Below are positions 25,935-39,227 of a DNA stretch of 64,000 nucleotides, one piece after another. Every line of letters starts with the position of its first letter. The stretch's first letter is position 1. A program made the position numbers and the translations under genes. Location of the stretch: positions 1-64,000 of the forward strand of contig JAURVB010001638.1 of assembly GCA_033002965.1 (NCBI GenBank), in the 5' to 3' direction. The notes under the pieces were generated by a model. The model saw nothing but the letters and a program-made list of their open reading frames with translations. It did no database searches and was not told the origin of the DNA. This DNA comes from Piper betle (taxonomy: Eukaryota; Streptophyta; Magnoliopsida; Piperales; Piperaceae).

Positions 25935-26920
25935 TGCATTTGCAGTAAAAAGTAAAAGAAAAAATCAAAAAAGAACTACCCAATAAGAGTATAATATTAG
26001 CAGCAACTAACACTCATATAAATCACTACTTATTATCATATATATCAATGAGAGAAAGAAAATTGATAAACGAAAAAAGAGTATACGCGAAGATAGATCC
26101 AAAATCGTGTCATGTCTTATAGCAAACTTGTTTTGCAAATAACCAAAAACAAAATAAAATAAAATAACTAAAAGAGGAGACAACATATGATTCTAAAGCA
26201 ACCATAAAATTTTCAAATTACAAAACGTAACTACATTTATCAATAAAGGAAGAGTAACCCACAATCTAGCACAAAGTTACGCAATGAAAAAATTAACAAA
26301 AGACAACGAAAGCAAGAAACATACAAACTTCATCACAACATAAACACATCAAACAGCTCATCCCAAACATCAAGCAACAATCTTCAGCATCAAAATGAGC
26401 AAAAACAATCAACAACAACAGAAAACCAAGCACATCCCATCGTAACTAGCTCACCGAAACAATTCCCGAAAACGACAACCAAAAAGCCGCAAACTTTCAC
26501 ATCAATCCACACGCAAAAAACCGCATCCACTTTGCCAGTCGCCCCCTTCCTCCCCAAAAAAAATGTACCAACAGACAGAAAAGACCTCATTCAAAATCCA
26601 ATCCGAAGAACTTCACCCGTACCTCTGATGGCGGATCAGGGACTTCACCGGCAAATGTGTTATAGCAGAGAAGTAACAATAGTAGGAAGAGGAAACGGGT
26701 AGAATAAGAAGAGGTGGTAGAGGGAGTTGAGGATAAATGGAGATCACGGGGTCGGGAGGAGGAGAGCTTGAGGAGCTTCGCTTTGGGGTGAAAGGGATTC
26801 GGAGACGACAATAAAATGACAAAAGATGAGGCCTTTTTCGTAATTGCAAAAAATCCCTCCTCCTAATTATTTTTTGCCGGATTTGGTTGTTGTGACGCAA
26901 ATGCCCCTCTATTCCGTTCA
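25935..26920 (-). promoter_or_regulatory. Candidate 5' leader with intron, KIPK-like gene
   Basis: On the minus strand, a pyrimidine-rich block at 26,800-26,640 looks like a transcribed leader. A donor-like AGAGGTACGG lies near 26,623 and an acceptor-like AAATGCAGGTTTA near 25,935, which would remove about 690 bases before the coding start at 25,506. An open frame at 26,811-26,587 with a run of leucines crosses the donor and is probably a by-product. No clear TATA box was identified. All of this is inference from sequence patterns. Confidence 0.35.
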
Positions 26921-27051
26921 TGGTTAACTGTCCAATTGAACCTAATCTTGTGACGGATAATATAGCAATTTAAAAATAAGAATTCTCCGATGGAATTTTG
27001 AAGACGAAAAAATTTGAAAAAAAATTCTAAACGCCCTATATTTTGTCGCAA

Positions 27052-27630
27052 AATAATCTGCCCTTTCTTAACCTGAGCTTCCTTTATAGGTTACATAAAT
27101 TTTTAAAATTATAAAAAATATTTTGGTTACTAAAATTAAAAAATATGTAAAAAAAGTTGCATGTTAGGTACCCTGATCAAAGAGAAAGATATACGATTTA
27201 CAAGTTAAATATGTAATTTTTGATAGTATAATATATATATGATCAAAATATATAGTCGAAGATTATATTATATTAATTAATAATATAAAAAAGATAACCA
27301 AGGGCTCGTGCGGGTACTTTTGTTTAATCAAGTTAATACAAATATTTGAATGACAAAAACGGTCAAATGATAAGGGATAAATTCATCCAATTTTAACCCT
27401 GTGATTGTTAATAGGTGTGGCTGGATGTTATCTTCTCTAATATGAAAATAATTTCTAATAATTTATTAATTTAATTTGGAAGAAATTTATTTTATAGATA
27501 ATGAAATTTTATTGATAAAAGAGTCAATTTTATTACACTTGTTTTTATCTACAATGAATAGAATTTACAAAACTGTGATTTAAGAGGCTTTTAGAAGTGG
27601 TAAAAATTCTCTCTATTTTTAAAGTAAAAG
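27052..27630. other. AT-rich intergenic stretch, nothing recognised
   Basis: Upstream of the kinase leader and left of an LTR. No open frame, hairpin or repeat stands out. Confidence 0.5.
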
Positions 27631-27844
27631 TGTTAAACTTGCGACCTAAGTTACGGTTTTATAGTCAGAACTAGTTGGTTCAAACATTATTTTTAATCGA
27701 GTCAATTTGAAAACACACATGTTGAGCTGAGGTTGACCATATGATATAAGTCATAAGAGTTATATATGATAATAGTGTCATTAAAGTTATCAAAGTACAT
27801 GAAAGTGCGCCCATTTTTTTTATTTATTTTTATTAGACCGTAGA

Positions 27845-28304
27845 TATAACGACTCGACCAAAAATGCAACATAATGACTTAAGTCATCTCTTCAAAAATA
27901 GTTAACTAAGCTAAAAATCAATAGTTCATTCTCACTTATAAATAAGGTCTTACCCCAATACACATTAGATATAGGACTAAGTTGAGGGATCTCATAATCT
28001 ACCCACCTTAGGAAATATCATCCCTAAAATTCCAACACGTGGCTCATTGCTAGCCCTAGCCCACAACCTTCTTTAGCTCGTAACCATCAGCCTAGCCAAC
28101 GTCTTTAGTCCAACCCACCATCTAACACGGAACCAAAGGCTCTGATACCATTTGTAATAACTTGGCCCATAGTACAAAATAATGAGCTAAGTCATCTCTT
28201 TAAAAGTAGTTAACCAAGTTAAAGATCAATAGGATATTCACACTCATAAACAGGAATTTACCCCGGTACGTATTAGATGTAGAACTAAGTTAAGGAATCT
28301 CACA
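27845..28304 (-). mobile_element. TRIM element (miniature LTR retrotransposon)
   Basis: Two 152-bp LTRs (27,845-27,996 and 28,153-28,304) share TAAGTCATCTCTT, TAGTTAAC, TCAATAG and the end AATCTCA. The 156-bp centre holds, in minus-strand order, GGCTCTGATACCA at 28,138-28,150 (complement of the initiator-Met primer site, two bases from the LTR) and a purine-rich AAGGTGGGTAGAT next to the other LTR. It encodes nothing. The flanks are GTAGA (27,840-27,844) and ATAGA (28,305-28,309). The related LTR at 44,640 reads straight through as GTAGAATTAG, which supports the insertion boundary. TRIMs depend on enzymes from other elements. Confidence 0.85.
28138..28150 (-). other. Primer-binding site of the TRIM (initiator-Met tRNA)
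   Basis: The plus strand reads GGCTCTGATACCA, so the minus-strand transcript carries TGGTATCAGAGCC, complementary to the 3' end of plant initiator methionine tRNA. It lies two bases from the 5' LTR of the TRIM. Confidence 0.85.
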
Positions 28305-31249
28305 ATAGAATTAGATTTAGGACATTTATCACGCTAGGACGCATTAGTTATTATTTTAGTAGGCTTAGAACATGTCATTCGAATTAGGACTCTAATCGGA
28401 AGCCAGTTAAGTTTTTATTACAAAGTTACCCTTGCCCTAATTTCACCCAAACCCTATTTTTTCCCAGCTTTCTCCCCCAATCACCGACCGCCTTCCCTAT
28501 TCTTGACACACTGCCGCATGCCACCATGCTGCCATCCAGCCTCCTCCTTCCCTTTTCCCCTTCTTCCTCCTACTTTCCTCTAGCCAGCACCGATAGCCGT
28601 CCTTGCCCTATTTCGAGGAGCACCGCCGGCCTCACCACTACCAGTCACTACCGTCGTTGTCTCCACCCTCGGCCTCCCTTCCCCAACCATTGCCTTTCCC
28701 TCTTCCCTTTCCCTTCCTCCATCTTGTTCAGCCCTTCGTCCCTGCCCGTGTTGGTCACCTCCGACCAGCGTGCCGCCACCGTCCAGTGCGCCACCACCGT
28801 CCAGCCCCTTGCCCCTTCACCGACCTCTTCTTCCCTTCCCTTCCCTTTTCCCTTGCCGTCCCCTTCCTTCTCGCCCTTTGCCCTATTTAATTGGCCAACG
28901 ACAACATCGGGTTGCCACCAGCCCAATTGTCGGCAGTTTCAACACCAGTCCGCTGCCTTGCCGTCCTCTTCCTACCCTCCTACCCTAGCTCTAATGTCCC
29001 TTCCCTTGCTAGCCAATTTGCAATCACGGGCACCACCCTCAGCCTGGTCGGCCGTCGTCATCACCGATTTGAGTCCGAATACTGTGAGACGTATATTGCT
29101 TCTCAAATTTTCATAATTTTTATGAATTTTTCATATTTTTGTTAATATGTTAATTTTAAAATTTGTGATAATTATCTATGATTAAAATTTTTATGTATGT
29201 AATTAAGAATTGATAACAATTAATTATAATTCGAATTATCTGATTATGAAATCTAATAGATAATGATGATGTTAAAAAAGTGTGAAGTTAGGTATTAGGG
29301 TTATAATTGTGTAGGTTAATTAATTATTTGATTTGAAAATTAATTCAGAATGAGAATTGATATAAGATGAAGATAAGCTTAGAAATTGTGATAATTGTGT
29401 ATTAGTCAAATAATTGTATTAGTTAATTATTAGTGATTAGGAAGTTAATTCATGATAGAAATTGAGTGTGGAATATCATAATTAGGATTATTAAACTTAA
29501 TTAAGGGTAAAATATCATAAGTAAGGCTAATGAGCTAACTAAATGAAAACATCATCATTAGGGTTAATAATCTCATTTGATGTGGATTGTAAATTGATGA
29601 TGTTGTATATCATGCTTTGTTTTGGTATTAGAATTATGATTATATTTATATGCATACATTTCATACATGCATCATACAGTTAGCATGAGCATTAGCAATT
29701 AGTTATGATGTGTAAGTACAGAGTAGGAGCTCGCCTCCTAGGCGCTTTGCCTTGCATAGAGCTTCTACCAAATTTGTTTATGACTCGAGCCTAATTTATT
29801 GCTCCTTCTATTGTGATTTTATTTTACTGATTGTAGGACAGGTTAAGTAGTGTTTTACTGGATCCCACTTAACTCAGGTCATTTAACCTATAGTTTTTCT
29901 GGATTAATAACCCTCGAGGATGATCCCTCGAGAGTGATTTCGAAAGCAAAATCCACCTCAAGTTGCTCTCAGGCATATTATATAAATCTCTTCTCAAGCC
30001 TATATATATAATTTTATTGAGTTTTCAGTGAAACGAACAGATGGTAAAATAAGCTTGTACGTACCATGAGTGGGTATACGTACTAATTATAGTGGGTTCT
30101 AGATTAGTGAGAAAGCTTGTTCCATTTTCGAGTGATTCTGACAACTTCGTATTTTGAGTTCCACACACATCGGAGAAGTGTGGAGGTTTACGGATACTGT
30201 TTAGTACAATGCACATTCAGACATGTGGTTCAAAGGGTACTGAAGGCGATTGCCAGAGAATACTCAACCTTCGTGCTTAGTGACAGCAAAAACATGGAAG
30301 AAAGGAGGGGCTTTAGGATATACTACCAATCCCAAAGGATCAGAAAAAAAAGAGAAAATGTTGAGAGAGGCATTAATAAACCAACAGCTTAGGATGTTAT
30401 TGGGTTTGTGACCCAATGGCTCCCCAATAGATGCCCTTATGAGGGTTTACCAAAAGATATGTATAGTTTCCTTCAAAATGAGAGTGAAATCTCATTTGCC
30501 AGTTTAATATAGTTATTTCTGGACTAGTAACACTTATTACTTACAATTTTTATTATATATGTAGGTGATTATCAGGAGTTTAATATGTCAGCATGGACGA
30601 AGGAGCAGTGACTACTATGTGCAGATACAAACCTGACACATTATGTTTTGATTGCTATGGTTTGATTATGATGTATTAGTTTATAATGTGATGTTAAATG
30701 TTGAAATGACTAAAAAATATTGAAATAATATAGTAGATGTGTTAGACGAAATCAGTAAATGGGTCAAGACCCAATTTATGAAAATGATATTGTGAAATGA
30801 TAAGCATGACAGATGAAATGAACAAAAGGGCCAAGACCTGGTTTATAAATATAATTGTGACAATATAATGTTGTTATGTTCTAAAATGAATGTTTTGTGT
30901 TATGTGTATGTTTTTATTTATATTTTTATATATAATGTTTTGAAATGTTGGTCCTCTTATTATATTTTTAGAGGACATTCTGTCCTTTTTAATGTAGAAT
31001 TTTATATTCTTTGTCGTAATTAAAATAATTGATTTTGAGTGTGATTGTACGTGACATGTCATTTATATAATATCATGTTAGGTTTTTTCAATGTCATACA
31101 TGTATAACGATAATTATTTTTCATCTTAATACACCGATAATAGATCTATTTAAATTAGGTTCAGATTAGGTTTGGGTTAGTAGACTTAATCAGGAAAATC
31201 TGTAATATTTTGGTTCGGTTTGCGAATGAACCAGAGTTTGGTTATTATG

Positions 31250-34200
31250 AAAAAATAGAAATTTAGTGTTTTAAAATGTAAAAATTATTAAATTTTCTTC
31301 TACTAAAACTCATGTGCTGGTTATTGAAATCTTTGGGTATGATCGTGCTAGGCAGTCCATTAAAACAGCCCAATGGACACCTACCTCTTTAAATATCAGT
31401 TTCATCCCCATTTGGGCATTTATCAGTAAAAAAATCGCACGTAAATAATAAATAAAATAATAAATGTAATAATTGAGGCTGACGTGTGGGTCCTTTTCAT
31501 GCACGCTAGCGTTAGTCTAAAATTGAATCAAACTGCACTCCCATAATCCTAGGGCTCTTAATTACAAAAAATTACCGCTCGATCCTTTCCAAATGATATT
31601 GTCTAAAGGTTTGCCCTTTAAAAATCCTATTTTGAACGACTTTATTAGTTTTATTTTTCAAGACGGCTGCCATAAATAGCAAATAAAAGAGGTTTTTCTC
31701 CTCATAGTAAATAAAAGAGTTGTGGACAAGTGTAATAAATACGTAACTAAAATGGTAGGAAAGTAATTAGATGCTTTGAACTAGGGGTTGGTATCAGTTT
31801 ATCTTGTTAGCATTAAGTAGATTAGAATGTAGAATTTATTTATTTTATAAACAAATTAAAAATTAATAAATAATTGTTCATAAATAAACCAATCATCTCA
31901 TTGGAAACATTCTACCCCTAGAATCAATATGCCTTATAATGCTCATATTTTGAAAGAATTTATTAGATTCTTTCTTTTCCATGTAAGTTTAATAGTCTAA
32001 TTTTGACCTTGGATCCTAATACCAGTTTGTTTAAAATTAGAAGGGACATCTTTTTTAGCAAAGTCGGCGGCCTCATTTTATAGAAGAGTGAGAAAAGAGG
32101 TGAAAATTATAATATAAATGTAATGCAAGTAGAGCTAAAGCAGTAAACGAACACTTCCTTGCTCTTAATTAAGGGTTTAACCCTAACTAAACCTTTTGTT
32201 ATAACTAAGTTCAGATTATTTATTTAATAAAAACAATTAAAAAGTTGGAAAAGTTATATTTCTCCCAAACAAGTAAATGTTTCAAGAAATTAGTTATCTA
32301 AATTAAAGAATAATTAATGTAATAAGCATGAATCAAAAGAAAAAATCATATTTTTGTAATTTAGGTGGAGGACATTGTTGACTAATATCCAAAGTAATTT
32401 TTCGTTTTTCTTCGTTCGGTTGGTTGGTTGGACCATATTTCTAAATAAAGTACGCATATATGATTACATGCAACTCTTTTTTAAATGCATCCATAAATGC
32501 ACCATACCTTTCGGATCCAAATAAGATGAAATATATAATGTTGTACTTGAATGTTGCCGAAGACATACCAGCTATAAAAGCAACCTACCGGGCCATCATC
32601 CAGACCCGATATTTTCTGAACCGAACCGTACAATAGAATTCAGTTTTAACTTTAAAAGACTCATCAATCGGCGGTGTAATATATATGGGGACGTCGAGAG
32701 GGGTATAAGGGGGATTCGAGTAGTTTGGGAGCTTATTGAGGTGGGACCCGCAATTTGAAAGGAGGATTGGCGGTGGCTGGAGCGTTGTAATGACCATCGT
32801 CGTGTTGTCCGTCGAGGGTTTGTCGGCTGACGCCGACTATTCAACATCTTCATGTGATTTTCATCATTGTTCCCTCATTTTCATTTTCTGATATGTTGCT
32901 TGAAAGCAACCTCAAATTAATATCTTCCTCTTAAAAAATGGGTATTTCCCCCAACCTTTGTTTTTGGTTTGTCTTCTTTTTAGAAATGAGAAAATGAAAA
33001 AGAAATAGGGTTTTGTGGTTGTTTTATTTGACGGAGCGATCAAATATTAAGTACTTGATACCATCACGGTCAGGTTGAGTGACAAGAGAGTACTTTGAAG
33101 CATATATGGATATTGAACAATGATGTTGCTGTGGATTAGCCTGTCTATGCATACTTATCAAGTAAAAGTAAAATAGATGTTATGCATTACACGTCTGTAA
33201 AAAAATGGAACTAGAAGCCGTTGGAAATAAAATAAAGTGGTTAAAACAGGCATTAGATAACAAATAAAGAAGAAACGGATAATACGAGCCACACTGTAGT
33301 GAACGTTTTAAAAAAATAATATTGTCTCCCTCTTCACTTAGACTTTCTTTATCAAATTATTTTTAAGATTCAACAGATTTTTACTCCCTTCCAAGTAAAG
33401 CAACGGGAAGCGAAATCAATCATTGGCTTATAAAACCACAAATCAAATTATCGTCGAGCACCTCTTTTGTTTCTTTTTATTTTCGAAACCGAAGCACCTC
33501 TTTTAATATTCACAAACTACTAAGCAGAATAAGTTTTTAGTTTAGAAAGGAGGTTAGAACACATATACATCATATTTTATAGTCCCATTTTTTTAAAAAA
33601 ATGGAAGTACTAGAAAATACTCCCAAAAAAAGGTCGCATGAAGGCTAAAAATCATTAAAATGGCTATTAAAAGTCAAGTAACCAATATTATAATTAAGCA
33701 TATTTTTTAAATGATATAATTTAGTGTGTAAATAGACAAATGTCTATAGTGTTTTGCGTTAAAAAATCTTATAAAATCACTATAAAAGATTTCTTATAAA
33801 TTAAAGTTATAGAGATGAATATGTAGAATATTAGAGATAATTAATTATAAAATAAAAGAGTAACTATAAATTCGTAATTAAGGAATTATAAATTAATTTT
33901 AAAAATAATTATTTTCGAAATTATAAATTTGAAATAAATATTTTTTTATGATTACAAAATTTGGATGAAAATTTCAAAACCATTAATTTTGAATAATTGA
34001 AAATTAATAATTAAATTGAATATAGTATATAAATTTTTCCTAATAAAAAATACAATTGGACAAGAATCAATTAAAATATTTTTCTTACATATGTTTTTAG
34101 TGATTGCGGTGCATTTAATACATTTTATCATATATGAGTTCGGAGACCTCGTATAATGTACTTTGGCAATTTGTGCCAAACTTGATTGATGATTATTTGA

Positions 34201-35389
34201 TCGCATTGGATTCTCTACAGAATAATTTAATTTATTTATGTGCCTTACAAACCTTTTTGTCTTACTATTGCATCATTAGGTATTATTAAGTTTTTTCCTT
34301 AAAGTCTATATACTCCTTCAAAATAAAAAAATATTTTGAACAAGCATTTGGTAGAGATTTTATATGATCGAATAATTATAGATAAATAACTTTAGAGATA
34401 AAAAAAATGAGCGAACATGTCAAGCCGAATTCCACATGCGCTAAACAATTCCTTAGGATTGAAATAAGAACTTAAATTCAAGCGAAACGATATTTCAAAT
34501 CAAAGTTGAATTAGTATTCTTAATCAAATTCCTACTTCCAAAACTAGAGGCGAATGTATAAAACCAAATGTATTGGAATAAGGAATAAAAATAATATTTA
34601 AATAAATAAGAACACAAATAATTTTTAGCTGTTTTGCGATCTGCTGCACTCCTCTATTCTTTCTAATTAAGAAAGAAAAGGGTTTTATTAGTTCCTTTGA
34701 GTGTACACTTCTTCATTTTAGTGTTAAAAGAGGGATTCCACTTACAAGCATAAGTTTCTTCCTTTTAATGTTAGAAAGGGACTCCACTCACAACAACAAT
34801 CTCCTCAAAGAAACCAATACAATTTAAACACATTTGCTTGAACAACTACAATGTGAATGAAAATTATCAATTACAAGAGTAAAAGAATGTAGTAGGTTAA
34901 GACACTTTTGATTATGTTTTCAAATGTTCCACGCCTATTTATAAAGAAAATAAGCTTCTCACTCCTCAGGCAACGTCTTTGAGGCAAAAGAAAAAGAAAT
35001 TTTTCAAGCCAACAGTAAAATAAAGAATCAATCTACTATCAATCATGTCTCTGATTGTGCTTCCAAACACGATCAGTTTCCGATCATACTTCCGATCGAG
35101 ATTCGGATCGTTGTATTCAAAATTCTTCTCCTTTTATTGATTTTCTGCCACTTTATATGGCTTTTAATCCATAAATCTTTAATTTTCTGAGTAGATATGA
35201 CTTTGAGGAATATTGTATGACTTAATTAAAACCTTAGAACCAACACTTTCATGCATAACTACTTGTATTTATTTTATGTATATTAGAATTAGTCTTCTTT
35301 TTTCAGATGCCAAGAAGGCAATCCTTTGTTTTCATGTTAATTGACTAATTATGTAACTCAACTCAGACTTTGGAAGTTGGGGTGCTACA
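31250..35389. other. Long AT-rich intergenic region without a recognised gene
   Basis: No open frame longer than about 85 codons. The least AT-rich part, 32,585-32,853, has two overlapping minus-strand frames (70 and 85 codons), one rich in Pro and Thr and the other in Arg and Ser. It could be a first exon, but I see no domain or splice support. The region ends with GGGGTGCTACA at 35,379-35,389, which looks like a mutated LTR end of the plus orientation, so some of the sequence before it may be an unrecognised old LTR. Confidence 0.4.
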
Positions 35390-35529
35390 CCATCCTACTA
35401 ATTTGTTATATTAAATTGATAAGCAAATAGATACTTACATAGATAATATAGGTATGCCCGTACACATCAATAAAACACATATGTATTTTTAAACTAATAG
35501 TGTCCAAGGGTTGTAATCAAGCCAAGCTA

Positions 35530-36010
35530 GCTTGCAAGGAAAATGTGCTTGAGGAAGAATAAAGTGCCTTGAAGCAAAAGACTAATATAGATTGGTCTTG
35601 ATTGTTTAGCCTTTTCCACAACAACTACTAGAGACCGTTGTATATCGTCCACCCTTTGATTGTCAATAATGGAAACCATCCACAATGAGAGCGAGAGGAG
35701 CAATCTACACCTGTCAACAATTTGGCCAACCCATCAACTAGCCAACGTACCAATTAGTCGGCCTTTCGTCTTTTTTTGCCTTCTTAGCTTTGCACCTCAT
35801 TGAAAGATTGAATATCCTATTTATAGAGTAATTCATGCCCTATACCCTTTAGGAGGGGTTGTCATTACTATTGAACAGTGCACTTCTTTCTTAAATGACA
35901 CAACCACATACAAGTGCCTTTTTATGAAAGAGTATGATTGAGGCTATTCAAAAGAAGTCCACGAAGAGTGCCTATGAGTTGCAATTTCCAACATATCCCA
36001 CTAGATTGAG
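35530..36010 (+). repeat. Dispersed repeat R2, copy 1
   Basis: About 450 bases match 62,390-62,850 in the same orientation: AGAGGAGCAATCTACA, CAACTAGCCAACG, CTTTTTTTGCCTTCTTAG and CCTATTTATAG. A TATA-like CTATTTATAG near 35,820 and the non-coding content suggest part of an LTR or a TRIM, but termini and target duplications were not found. Confidence 0.65.
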
Positions 36011-36364
36011 TGTGTGCTCTCAAATATAGCAAACTCTCACATCAAAGGGACTAAAATGTGCAGCCTTAAAGGAACTCAATTATGGTGAACCAATAATGAG
36101 TTTACATCTAACTAATATGGCTCAATCTTAATATGTCTACCAAAGAATTCTCACTCGCCCTAGGCTTTACCAATGATCAAATAATTGGTGCGAACACCTT
36201 CTAATCCTTAATGAGTGTTTATCATACTCCAATAACTCTTCACTCAAGTGCACAAGGTGCCAATTGTATGTTTTTCATATTCTTTTTTTCTTGAATTTGC
36301 ATATAGTAGTTTTGAAACCACAAAACAAAACTAGATTTGTGTACTTTTAAAATTTGAAGTTAGC

Positions 36365-38000
36365 CAATGCAAGGGAGGTTAGCCAAGCAAGTATTCATAA
36401 CCGAGGCAAAGTCGTGTGTTTGTTTTAATATTTCCTCATGTTTTGCTCAGGTTTTATTTTAGTTTTGATTTGTTATGTTTGTTTTGCATTCATGGTTTTT
36501 TGTAGTCTTAGTGGTTTTTCCCTTTTAGGTGCGTGGTTTAGCTCACCGGTAGTTGTGTCATAAAGGCTCTCTAAATCAGGCCTGTTAACACTTCTCTTTA
36601 CTTCATCTTCTGCTTTGAACCTTGTGAGTGTTTGTTATGTAATATCAAATTATAGACAAGGTTGGTTGTGTTTAATGGTATCCCACCGATCTTGGGTCAT
36701 TTTCATTAGCCTAATTGACAATAAATAAAATTTCAAGGATGATCCCTTGATATGAATTGTAAAAACTAAGATCCACCAGAAAATCGTTTTGGCTCATATT
36801 ATATAAAATCCCTTCATATACTCAACATGTATGTATATATGTTTTGTTTTCATCATTTGAGTGATGTTCGATATTATGTATAAAGTGTGCACCGCGTCCT
36901 CCCAATACCCTGGTGGTGTACTTGATAAATGTACTATTTAAAATGCACATTTAAGATTAATTCCCAAGCTAGCTTCCCATTTGAGCATGATAGAGGAGAT
37001 ATATAGAGGGTTAGAGATGGCTTTTATTTATAGTTGTTATGCTTTGGCGATGAATAATTTCAGAGCTTATGATATGTTTTGTTTATTTAGAGAGTGCTAC
37101 CCGATTGAACAATCTGGCGGCATCTCATTATTACCCTTTGTTGAGATATTCTATTAGAGTGTGTTTGATATGTTTCCATGGGTATTTTCATACCCATTTG
37201 CTAGCTTTGATCATTTTGCCTTAGTAATTATTTTGGGACTCAGTGACACCATTGCTCTAACATGTTTTCATATTATATATATATGTGAGGATCCTTAGTA
37301 TTGACATGCATAAATGTCCAAATTAGATATGGTTCATGTGGTGGTGGTGTGTGCCCTTTTTGTTTTGTGGTGGTGTTTTATGATTGATTATTATATTTTG
37401 TTGTGCATGCATGTACAATTGGATGTGCATGGTGATATAAACTATGTGTAGAGTTAAACTCTCATTTTTTATATGGTGCTATGAGACAGAGAAAATCTGG
37501 GAAGTATTTTGTTGTGGTTGCGTGCCAATTTTGTTTTACAGAAAGAAAAATTCTAGGTATGCAGGTCTAACGGGATCGTGCAGGTTTCTCCCAGCCTCGG
37601 ACTCACAGAACATGATGAGAAAATGATTTTTTACATTTTAACATACTGTAAAATTTTTCCAACATCCTATTTATACGAGACACTCTCTTGATTTTTTGTA
37701 AGAAAGAGTTTCTTTTGTAAATAAAAATCTTCTCATGTAGGATCCCATTTTTTTTTAAAAAAAGTCCCTAAAATGTAGATACTATGTTATGCATGTCATC
37801 TTTTGTTTGCGGATTTTTTTTATATATTTTGGTATCTTTGTGTGCATTGTTTTTAACTTTTCATCTTAACCACTTCGAATGGGCTTTTGATTTCTAAAAC
37901 TTATTTTATGTTCAAAGTACCAGTTTATTTTTAATATGAAATGGTGTTTAAGTAATTCTTTATTTGTGTTTAACCAATTGAACTGATTTGGAGTGTTACA
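36365..38000 (+). repeat. 5' LTR of gypsy element F (first about 175 bases missing)
   Basis: It ends GGAGTGTTACA at 38,000, followed by a primer-binding site and gag. From 36,365 it matches the 3' LTR of the same element, which is split by a later insertion: first CCAATGCAAG against GAATGCAAG near 50,331, then CATAACCGAGGCAAAGTC against 58,244 onward. A TATA-like CATATTATATAAAATCCC lies near 36,795. The left boundary falls short of the expected TGTAAAACCC start, so the 5' end is truncated or replaced by the sequence to the left. Confidence 0.8.
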
Positions 38001-38006
38001 ATTTTT

Positions 38007-38020
38007 TGTATCAAGCTAGT
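38007..38020 (+). other. Degenerate primer-binding site of element F
   Basis: TTGTATCAAGCTAG a few bases after the 5' LTR matches the initiator-Met primer site TGGTATCAGAGC with a few changes, as expected in an old element. Confidence 0.6.
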
Positions 38021-39227
38021 TTCAAGGTTATTAAGGTTGCTACCTTTGTTGTTGTGATTGCTTTTACCCATCACATGAACCAACCTTTGGTCTATGTAGG
38101 TAGGTACACTTTCTTTTGTTTGTTGTTTGTGATTTGGATCTTTGCCATGTGAGCGACCTTGTGGCCTGTGCTTGGTGAAGTTCTATGGGTAAAGGTTTTG
38201 AGCTATAGCAATCGTAGGAGGAGCTAATCCCCTTTTAGGAGACATTCTTCTCACAGGAAGAGGTGCCATTCATGCAGATCAGTTTCTAAATCTCTGAGTC
38301 AGTCACGTTCTCCACTGGCATTCTGTTTTTAGAGGGAGAGCAAGTCAAATTAGATTCAGTCTCCTAGACAGGATCAGGTGCAACAAATAGAGGAGATAAC
38401 ATCTATGAGGGAGATGATATTGGAGCTGACTGTGGCCTTTGATAGAGTAGAGAAAAGCCAATTGAGGTAGGTATAGAGCCAGACAATAGGTTAGAGGCTA
38501 GACTACCACCTCCGCCACCACCACCGCCTCCCCTAGCTCCAGCAACGATGGGTAGTGAAGAAGTAGCCCAACTAGCAGTTCACCAGTCATTTCCAGAAGG
38601 TTCTAGATTAGACATATAGTCTATGTAGTTTGTGATGGGAGAGAATCATAGCACTGAACAAATAGGAGGTCAGAAAACAAAGAAATGGGAGGTCAATAGT
38701 TTTCTTAAAAATGTTGGCCGACTATTTTTTGGCGTAACAGATCCTGAGGTAGTAGCCCGGTGGTTGGACAATGCTCAGTCTATTATTGACCATATTGCTT
38801 AGCCATGCCATCTGTGGGTGAGCATGGCAACTAGATCAATGCAGGATGTAGCCAACTTGTGTGGAAGTCCGCTCAGGCGACATATATGGGTGCCAGAGCC
38901 TTGGAGGAGATTCGGTGGGATGATTTTCTAGAGCCATTCGATCAAGAGTATTTTCCGTCAACAACGTGGGCAACAAAGGAGTTGGAAAATTTCTGAACAG
39001 ACGAATGGCATGTCAGTGGCACATTATACAACCTGATTTTGAGAGTTAGAGTGGTTCTATCCATGGGGATTTCAGATCGAGAGGGATGGAGCAACAATAT
39101 ATGTAGATGGCTTTATGGTTTTCCTTTGATCTCTAGTCGCCATTTTTCATTGCTAGACCTTGGAGGATACCTAGTTGGTGACATTGAAGGGCAAGCATGC
39201 GCATTAATGAGTATCATTGAGTAAACC
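38021..39227 (+). pseudogene. Gag, first part, of element F
   Basis: A decayed gag with many stops. Recognisable pieces are a proline-coding stretch at about 38,505-38,535 and WEVNSFLKNVGRLFFGVTDP at about 38,685-38,745, which corresponds to the region LWQYEKFVKNGGRPFFGKLD of the intact gag at 53,292-54,608. A match to its PQDITWEEFRAEFDGKYFPP region follows near 38,890-38,960. The gene is cut at 39,227 by a solo LTR and resumes at 42,094. Confidence 0.75.

Larger units (their letters stand above)
27631..31249 (+). mobile_element. Old solo LTR of the TR-GAG LTR family, with a nested TRIM
   Basis: It begins TGTTAAACTTGCGACC and runs through the usual order: GAGTCAATTTG opening part, GC-rich module (28,430-29,080), AT-rich part, GATGTGTAAGTACAG, ATTAATAACCCTCGAGGATG near 29,905, TATTATATAAATC near 29,980, and an end near 31,249 (GGTTATTATG for GGTGTTACA). 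It is flanked by AAAAG and AAAAA, a weak target-duplication candidate. The LTR proper is about 3.15 kb without the 460-bp TRIM at 27,845-28,304. The most diverged copy of its family here; no internal region is attached. Confidence 0.7.

Noticed and set aside
26587..26811. A 74-codon minus frame with a run of leucines resembling a signal peptide
   Set aside because: It overlaps the presumed kinase leader and a donor-like splice site, and has no recognisable mature part or homologous frame.
28526..29116. A 196-codon Pro/Ser-rich frame resembling a plant cell-wall protein
   Set aside because: It coincides with the GC-rich module of the old LTR at 27,631-31,249 and has no signal peptide or repeat typical of extensins.
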